Program-made: the position numbers and the translations under genes
Shown: positions 7,640 to 13,696 of the stretch, in pieces
Layout of the letters: every line of letters begins with the position of its first letter
Numbering within the stretch: position 1 is the first letter of the stretch
Notes under the pieces: model-generated
What the model was told of the DNA's origin: nothing
The model's input: only the letters and a program-made list of their open reading frames with translations
The model's database searches: none
Assembly (NCBI RefSeq): GCF_000198775.1
Contig: NC_014723.1
Span: forward strand, 475 to 14,170
Reading direction: 5' to 3'
DNA: 13,696 bases
Source: Mycetohabitans rhizoxinica HKI 454
GTDB lineage: Bacteria > Pseudomonadota > Gammaproteobacteria > Burkholderiales > Burkholderiaceae

Positions 7640-10600
7640 CTCCATCGAGTTGGGCTTCGCCAAAATCAAGTCCATCGATTTAACTTACAGGCCAAACGCA
7701 GATCCCCAAAAGGCGGATAAAGAAGTGGAAGTGACCGTTACAGGGTCTTTCCGCTGGTTGAGAACAAGTCAGGATGACCAAACGCTCAGTTGGTATGCGA
7801 CCGATCCCACTTCTACGCCCGCGCCTCCTGGCCAGGGCAATGAATTCCTAGAGCTACGTTTGCTCGCTATGGGCCAGCACGTCGAAGTTAAGGACCTCGT
7901 CGCCGCCAACAATCTAAGCGCTACCAGCAACCTAGGCGCCACCATTCAACACGCCATCGGCACCTTTACGCGTTTGCCTCCCACTAGTGGGGAGACAAAG
8001 CCGGCGGTAGATTTTTCCCCTGGCAATTCGTGGCTGATCGGCACCGATTTTGGCTTGCTGAAGTATTCCGAAAAAGAGGGGAAGCCGGAATACGCCTGCA
8101 CTCTCCAGTTCGTCTTCAACGATCCAGAGCTTTATGCTCTTAGGATCGCGCTGGCTGGCCCGCCGGCCAAGATCCTGGACGGCCTGGACTTTGGGATCCT
8201 CTATCGCAAGATTAGCGACACGGTCGGAGTCTACGAGCTCGAACTGACACTGCCCAATTCCATCCGCACCATCGAGTGCGGTGTCTATACCATTCAGTTG
8301 CCGGTAATTGGTGTGTGTATTTATACCAACGGCGACTTCCAATTGGACATCGGTTTTCCCTGGAAAATTGATTTTAGCCGTTCGTTCACCGTTCAAGCCA
8401 TCGTTTATCCTGGCATCCCGCTAATGGGCTCGGGTGGCTTCTATTTTGGCAAGCTGCCTGGCACCATTAGCAATTCGGTGCCACAGGCGACCAACGGCAC
8501 CTTCGATCCGGTGATCGTCTTCGGCTTCGGCGCCCAGCTCGGTTTAGGCAAGAGCCTGTCCCTTGGGCCGCTGCAGCTCCATTTCAGCGTGACCGTCCTC
8601 AGCATTATCGAAGGCGTCCTGGCGCGCTGGAATCCCAACCCCCCTAAGGAGCCGGATGAGCCTACCCCGTCGGTTGAGACTACCCCGTCGCAGATGGACG
8701 GTACCTACTACTACCGAATTTCTGGAACCTTCGGGGTGGCCGCCATTGTCAACGGAGTGATAGATTTCGCAGTGGTGCGCGCTGCCGTCAACTTGTCCCT
8801 AGTGGTCACTGCCCAGATCGTCTTCGCCGCCTATGAACCCATCGCCTTTACGGTGGAGGCGGTGGTGGATGTCTCGGCGTCGATAAAGATCAAGGTAAAG
8901 CGGCTATTCTCCATTACTATCCGATTTCACTTTTCGCAGGATCTCACCACCACTTTCACCATTCAGCCTTGGCGTAACGTCTCCGCACCCTGGCAACTTG
9001 CCACACCGGCCACTGGCCGCCTCGGCGCCCCGCTACGCGAACGGCTAACAGCGTTGCGCCGCATGGACGGTCTATGTAACCAGCTGACGCCAAAATGGGA
9101 CAGCTTGGCGGCCAAGAAACCCGCCACCTCCGGCGTTGCGCTGAACGCGTATCTCACCTACGCCCTGACCGCAGCTGGTGATGCAGCTACCAGGCTGAAT
9201 CAGCAGCTGCCCTGCTACATCGCCACCTTGGTGTTAGATGCGCCGCAGCCCGAGTCCCCCAGCGGCACCGGAACCGCCAACACCTCGTTCGATGAACTGT
9301 GCAAGCTAGTGACTCGTTGGGTAGTAGCAGCCTTTACCGGTCCGGCCACGCTCGACGATATCGACGAGCGGCTGCTTTGCGATGACACCATCGACTGCAT
9401 CCTGCTCCATCTTCAGGACACGACCAGCAACCCACAGCCGATCCCCGCCGACGCCTTGCTGACCATGCTGGCTCAACAAGTGACGATGACCCTGTGGGAC
9501 CCTAATTTCAAAGACAAAAAAGAAATCATCGGCGCCTTCTTCCCTATGCCGCCCGAACTTTCGCTTAATGTAAAAGCTTATGAAGGAGCACCTGCCTACA
9601 ACTATACCTTCTCTGATTACAACACCCTGTCGGAAGCGGGAGTGAGCAATCTAAGAAGCTATTTCGACCAGTTGGCACTCCAGGTGGACAAGGAGAGCCC
9701 GGCTAAGCGTTTGAAGCTTACCCCCACCGCCTTGTCTGCCGGATCGGTGGCTAGCTTCGTTTTCACCGACTACTTCCTGCTAGTGGCTCGCCAGTGCCTT
9801 ACCGCGCTGCGCACTGGGCTACGCGATTACAAGTGGCCGCTGCCACTCCCAGGGGACGCCCAGCCGACCCCGCAGTCCATCGTCGATGCCATGAACAATG
9901 CAGGCAACCTGGCCGCCATCAGCAAGATGTTCACGTTAGCTGACCTATTCACAGCTAACGCCTCGGCGGCCCTCGCAACCGGATCGATTTTGACCATCGC
10001 AAACGCGAAGGTTTTGGCTCAAGCCACCGATTCGTTTGCCTCCATCGCCGCCCAGGCGCGCTTTGGCAGCACCTTTACCGCCATTGACCTAGCCCGCGCC
10101 AACCAAGAAAACAGCACTTTGCTGCAGCCCGGCCAGTCCATCACCATCAACGGCCACAGCACCGTGACCCAAACAGGCGATACCCTATCTGTCATCGCCT
10201 CGCGCCTGCGCAGCGCGCCCGATGCCTTTCTGACTTCCATCACAGGCATCTCCAATCTGTTGTTCATGCCTTTTTCCGCCATCGCCTTGCCGGCTTTCCC
10301 GTACACGACCCAGCCCGGCGACACGCTGGCGATAGCAGCAGCGGCTAACGGCATCACCGTAGCCGACTTGGCAGCAGTTCCGGCCAACGGCGCCATCGCC
10401 GGCCTGTTCGATCCTTCCACCAGCCGCCACCTGGACGTGCCGCATGTGGCACGCCTGCCACTCAGCATGCTGCTGGCTGAGGCTCAGGACACCGGTGCGT
10501 TCAGCACACTGTCCGGCATGATCTCTCGGTATCACCTGCACGGGCTACGGCTGCCGACCTCGGACATTACCGCCAACTCGCCCGGTATGTGGGTGGCCAA

Positions 10601-13600
10601 GCCCGGCGACCCGTTGCCTTCAATGGCGGGACTGTATGCTTTAACCGGCCAGCAGTTCCCGGTGCCACCGCTGGCCCAGAACGCCCCTTTCACCGTCACC
10701 CTAGGGTTGAGCGACTCCCAATGGATCGCCTTCGAGAACGGTGGTAGCACTATCGACTTCTCGGTTAGCGCCGGCGACGAAGACGGTAAGGCGGTCGAGG
10801 ATCTGCGTGCCTGGATTCACAGCAATCACTTGGACACCGACGTTACCTCCCTGGGGCTTGCTAGCCGCATCGACCGCCGGCCAGCAAGCTTCGGGCTGGG
10901 AGCCTCCATCCGGTGGGATTCTTCCACCCTGCCGTCCTTGCCGTTCGGTGCACCGCAGGCGGGGGCGCAGTTCACCCGCATTGCGCCGTTTCCAGCGTCG
11001 ATGGCGAACGTCCTTGCCCGCAACAGCCATGCGGTACCGCCCGCCTTCACGCCGATAGTCCAGTCCTATGATGAGGCATCCAAGCGCACCGTCAGCACCG
11101 ACATCGTCAATTACGGATGGGCCACCACTTTAGCTTTCAGCGTCAAGCAGGTGCCCAAGACAGCAGGCGCCACCGTGCCCTGCACCTACGAGGTGCTAGG
11201 GGCAGGCGCCGCTGACGTGGCGCTGCTGGAGGACGTTGTGGCGCAGTTGCAGGGGGAGAAAAAAATAGAGATCGCTGGCATCTGGCTGGGCCTAGCGCCC
11301 CCGCCTAGTCTTCAAGCTTCGGGGGGTATCCAAACGGCGCTTGACGCCAGCTTCGGCATCGGCCAGGCTAACCTGTCCACTCAGACTAATCCCCCAGAGC
11401 GTATGAAAATGGCGGGACCGCAGGCCCTTAACGGCAATGCAGCCTTTTTGACCCTGCTGTGGGAGGCGTCCATCACAGCCAGTGGTGGCTTCTATCTGTA
11501 CTATTCTGTCAACGGGAAAGGTCTGCCCGACCACGTGTTCAACAGCGACGGCATCGCGACGCTTACGCTGGTGATAGTCTACGCCGCCAACAACCAGTTG
11601 GGCGACTACACTAACGCCCTAGTGTTCACCGATCCGGTGGACAACTCGGCCGCCATCAGCATCCAGGCAGTACCACAGCCGACCAGCGACAACCAACTCG
11701 ACTCTCAAGGCATCGCCGAGCTGGCTGCTGCCCATTATACTGATTTAGTGGACGTGGCCCGCGACAACGCCACCACAACGCTCAAGTCCGGGGCTGTGCT
11801 GGCCATCAACGGTGGCACTTACATGGTGTCGCCACAAGGCGCGCCCCCCGGCGGCAACGTGACCGACATCGCCGCCCATTTCGAAACCGCTGCCGCCGCC
11901 ATCCAGGCTGCCAATCCGCGTATTCCAGACGAGTCGTGGCAGGGTTCGCTGCCCGCCTATACGGCTCTCCGGCTGCCTCCCCTAACGATTACCGTGGGCA
12001 CCAGCCCTGGCGGAACCACCTTACAATCTCTGGTTGCTTATTATGGTATTGACGCAGTCTCCATTCTAGTGGACAACCAGGATGTTGGCGGACTATTCGC
12101 CACACCTGTATCTTTAGCCGGTGGGCCGGTCACCGCCACGTCATCGCTGCCGCCAGATAGCCAGTTCTACCGCCTCCAGCGTCCAGTGCCGGCCGATTCC
12201 GACTCGCCCAAGGAGCTGCTCCTAAACAATTTTAGCCTGCTGGGCTACCGAGTGGATGGCATCACGCCGGACTTCGTCACTAGCAACCTGGGTGTTCCGG
12301 TTGGCCCCACCGGCGGCGGTGGCCAAGGGGTGGGCAAGATGCGGCGCCCGCGTCAGCAAAGAGTGGGAGACAGTTGGATTTATGATGTAGCCCTCAGCTA
12401 CGGGACACTGGTGACAGGCGGAGCAGAGGGGCATCCCTATCAGGGAATCGGTAGACTGCTGCAGGTTGATTTTCAATGGTTGGACCTTTACGGCAATACC
12501 ATCATCTCGGACTTAACATCGTCCATCACCGACTCCGGCGGCTCTGACCGCTCCGACAACCGGCTGCCAACTCTGACCGGCTACACCGACGACATCGTCG
12601 CGCTGAGCCAATGGCCCTCAGCCAGCGCCAGCTGGAGTGTGATGAAGAAGGACAGGGTGATGGAGGACAAGTTGCCTCAGCTCACCATCGTAATGAACTT
12701 CGATCCGTCCCGCTACCAAACCGACACGTCCGATGCGCATCGCGATCCCGTGGCCAACGCAACCGCCGATCTGCAGGTTTATGGCATGCTGCAGAAGCAA
12801 TTCGGCGACTCGGCAGGCATGATGGTCAGTGTTGAGACCTCTCTGGCAACAGCGCCCCTGGCGATAACCGGCGCCAATCGCGAAGGCTTCGATAACTTCA
12901 GGAACAGCATTGTCTCCTTCCTGACAGCAGTGAAGAACCGCGAACAAGGTACGCCCCCGGGCGAGGTGACGCTGTCGTTGCCGTTGTCCTCAATCAATCA
13001 GGCCCAGGTTATCGAACTGGCCTGCGCCGTCACCATCGCGCGACAGGCCGGCATCGTTGAAGGAGAATTCTCGGCTCGGCCGGGCATTCGGTCAAGGACC
13101 ACCACCATTGGCCCGAAGGGGGCCGCTTCCGGACTGAAAGACTTCGCCAGTGAACTAGAAGGGGCCTTCGCCGACAATTCCGGGGTACCTCTGCTCAAGG
13201 TGATGACTGGGCCGAACCGCTTTGACAACGACGCCGCCTCAGCCACAAGCCTTTGGGCGGTGCGCATTGGGCCGTACGGCTCTAAAGCGCCCATCCAGTA
13301 TTCCATTAAAAACACCGACGAGGACCCCAAGCCCGCCGCGACCATTTTTGCGCCGGCCCCCCTTTCCACTAGCCTGGTTTCCAGGCGGCAGGTCGCCCTT
13401 TGTCCCTTCGAATCCTATGATCTTTCTAACCCCGTCAAGGGGGGCATCAACTGGAGCGCTGCTACCGATCAGCAGAATTTCATCGACATTGATCTCGACA
13501 CTTGGGCAGCCAAGCTTTTTGCCGCTGTCGACGAGTTACTCACGCCAGAATACATCTCCGCCTTGGTCATTCTCGACAATCGGACCGGTGGTGACAACTT

Positions 13601-13696
13601 GGCGAGATTGCAGGCCAACAAGTCTGCGCTGGCCGACCGGTACGCCAAACAGATGCAGGCAGTTTTCGAAGCGACGAATAAGCCTTGCGGCGACAC
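7614..13696 (+). CDS. C-terminal part of the giant protein with LysM-like repeats (3' end outside window)
   Basis: An uninterrupted frame of more than 2000 codons runs off the window edge. It has no proper start (first ATG at 7869 is deep within beta-rich sequence) and is read here as the continuation of the 4295 gene, giving about 3133 visible residues in total. In order: beta-rich sequence with one more helix module (about 7884-7905); strands near 8130-8350 (PELYALRIALAGPP); strongly alternating hydrophobic strands at 8700-8950; a helical, mixed region (9000-10000); a first LysM-like cluster (about 10005-10680); beta-rich sequence; a second LysM-like cluster (11817-12116); a GPTGGGGQGVGK linker near 12310; a strand with QWLDLYGN (about 12475-12500); and a C-terminal region with IDIDLDTWA near 13485-13510. 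LysM domains generally bind N-acetylglucosamine-containing glycans such as peptidoglycan; these copies are divergent, so binding is uncertain. No signal peptide can be judged for this half. The family is not recognised with confidence. Confidence 0.85.
8700..8955 (+). other. Strongly alternating hydrophobic beta-strand segment
   Basis: About 85 residues are composed of successive strands with alternating or wholly hydrophobic patterns (GTFGVAAIVNGVIDFAVV, AAVNLSLVVTAQIVFAAY, VDVSASIKIKVKRLFSITIR). Turns are short. This suits a beta-sheet wall, a lipid-contacting groove or a barrel-like surface. It is not a classic transmembrane helix run. Function inferred only from the pattern. Confidence 0.45.
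10005..10680 (+). other. LysM-like repeat cluster 1 (three clear units, one degenerate)
   Basis: Unit A (about 10005-10154) has DSFASIAAQ followed by DLARANQENSTLLQPGQSI. Unit B (10161-10298) has TVTQTGDTLSVIASRL and ends in ALPAF. Unit C (10302-10442) has YTTQPGDTLAIAAAANGIT, DLAAVPAN and ends in LDVP. Unit D (about 10587-10680) is weaker: VAKPGDPLPSMAGLYALTG. The order 'GDTL..IA', then 'hydrophobic-x-AN', then 'L..G..hydrophobic-x-hydrophobic' is the LysM signature. The units are not identical in DNA, so they are old or diverged. Confidence 0.7.
11817..12116 (+). other. LysM-like repeat cluster 2 (two units)
   Basis: The first unit (11817-11981) has TYMVSPQG, NVTDIAAHFETAAAAIQAAN and ends in YTALRLPP. 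The second (11982-12116) has LTITVGTSPGGTTLQSLVAYY and DAVSILVDN. The first is preceded by AVLAING, the usual end of a preceding LysM unit, so a further degenerate copy may lie just upstream (11730-11816). The pattern is LysM-like but the GDTL core is eroded in both. Confidence 0.5.

Noticed and set aside
7977..7994. Near-palindrome around ACTAGT
   Set aside because: Short, imperfect and inside coding sequence; no regulatory context.
7932..8396. 154-codon minus-strand frame
   Set aside because: It lies wholly antisense to the long open frame, has no ribosome-binding site that I can see, and its composition is that expected of a complement shadow.
9935..9959. Perfect 8-bp inverted repeat (GTTAGCTG / CAGCTAAC, 9-nt loop)
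   Set aside because: It is in the middle of the open frame with no following T-run, so a terminator is unlikely; could be chance or a weak operator-like palindrome.
10019..10468. 149-codon minus-strand frame over the first LysM cluster
   Set aside because: Antisense shadow of the LysM-like repeats in GC-rich coding DNA; no recognisable motif.
754..13696. Insecticidal toxin-complex (Tc) or RHS proteins
   Set aside because: I see no YD/RHS repeats, no SpvB-like signature and no Tc-type core motifs; large size and beta-richness alone are not enough.
1..13696. tRNA, rRNA, CRISPR arrays, transposases, att sites
   Set aside because: Nothing in the sequence shows cloverleaf, regularly spaced direct repeats, terminal inverted repeats or transposase motifs.

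Overview
The window reads as bacterial DNA. Genes are packed tightly on the + strand, a GC-rich hairpin followed by a T-run closes the first gene, an AAGGA-type ribosome-binding site precedes the second, and only 4 nt separate the second and third. G+C looks to be in the upper 50s percent overall, with poorer patches. No gene here identifies the species; a Gram-negative proteobacterium is a guess.

Layout, all on the + strand: (1) 2-673, the C-terminal 223 residues of a beta-rich protein that starts upstream of the window; (2) 680-701, an intrinsic terminator; (3) 754-4290, a 1178-residue beta-rich protein of unknown function; (4) 4295-7639, then continuing in another frame from about 7614 to the window edge, one giant reading unit of at least about 3133 residues, interrupted by an apparent one-base frameshift at about 7610-7614. 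I see no tRNA, rRNA, CRISPR array, IS element or credible minus-strand gene.

The giant third protein has several parts: an N-terminal alpha/beta region that looks like a GT-B-type nucleotide-sugar-binding fold (residues about 39-412); a helical linker; a long beta-rich region with a recurring helix module every 116-137 residues, which continues across the frameshift; strongly alternating hydrophobic beta-strands (about 8700-8950); a mixed helical region; two clusters of LysM-like repeats (about 10005-10680 and 11817-12116); a Gly-rich linker; and a C-terminal region that leaves the window. None of the visible N-termini has a signal peptide.

Genes 2 and 3 are almost certainly co-translated and probably act together. 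The set looks like a cluster of giant, uncharacterised beta-rich proteins with glycan-related modules (a possible sugar-transferase-like fold plus LysM repeats). From memory, large uncharacterised LysM-containing or DUF6603-like proteins of bacteria and fungi have a similar texture, but I could not search and give no family assignment. The function is unknown.
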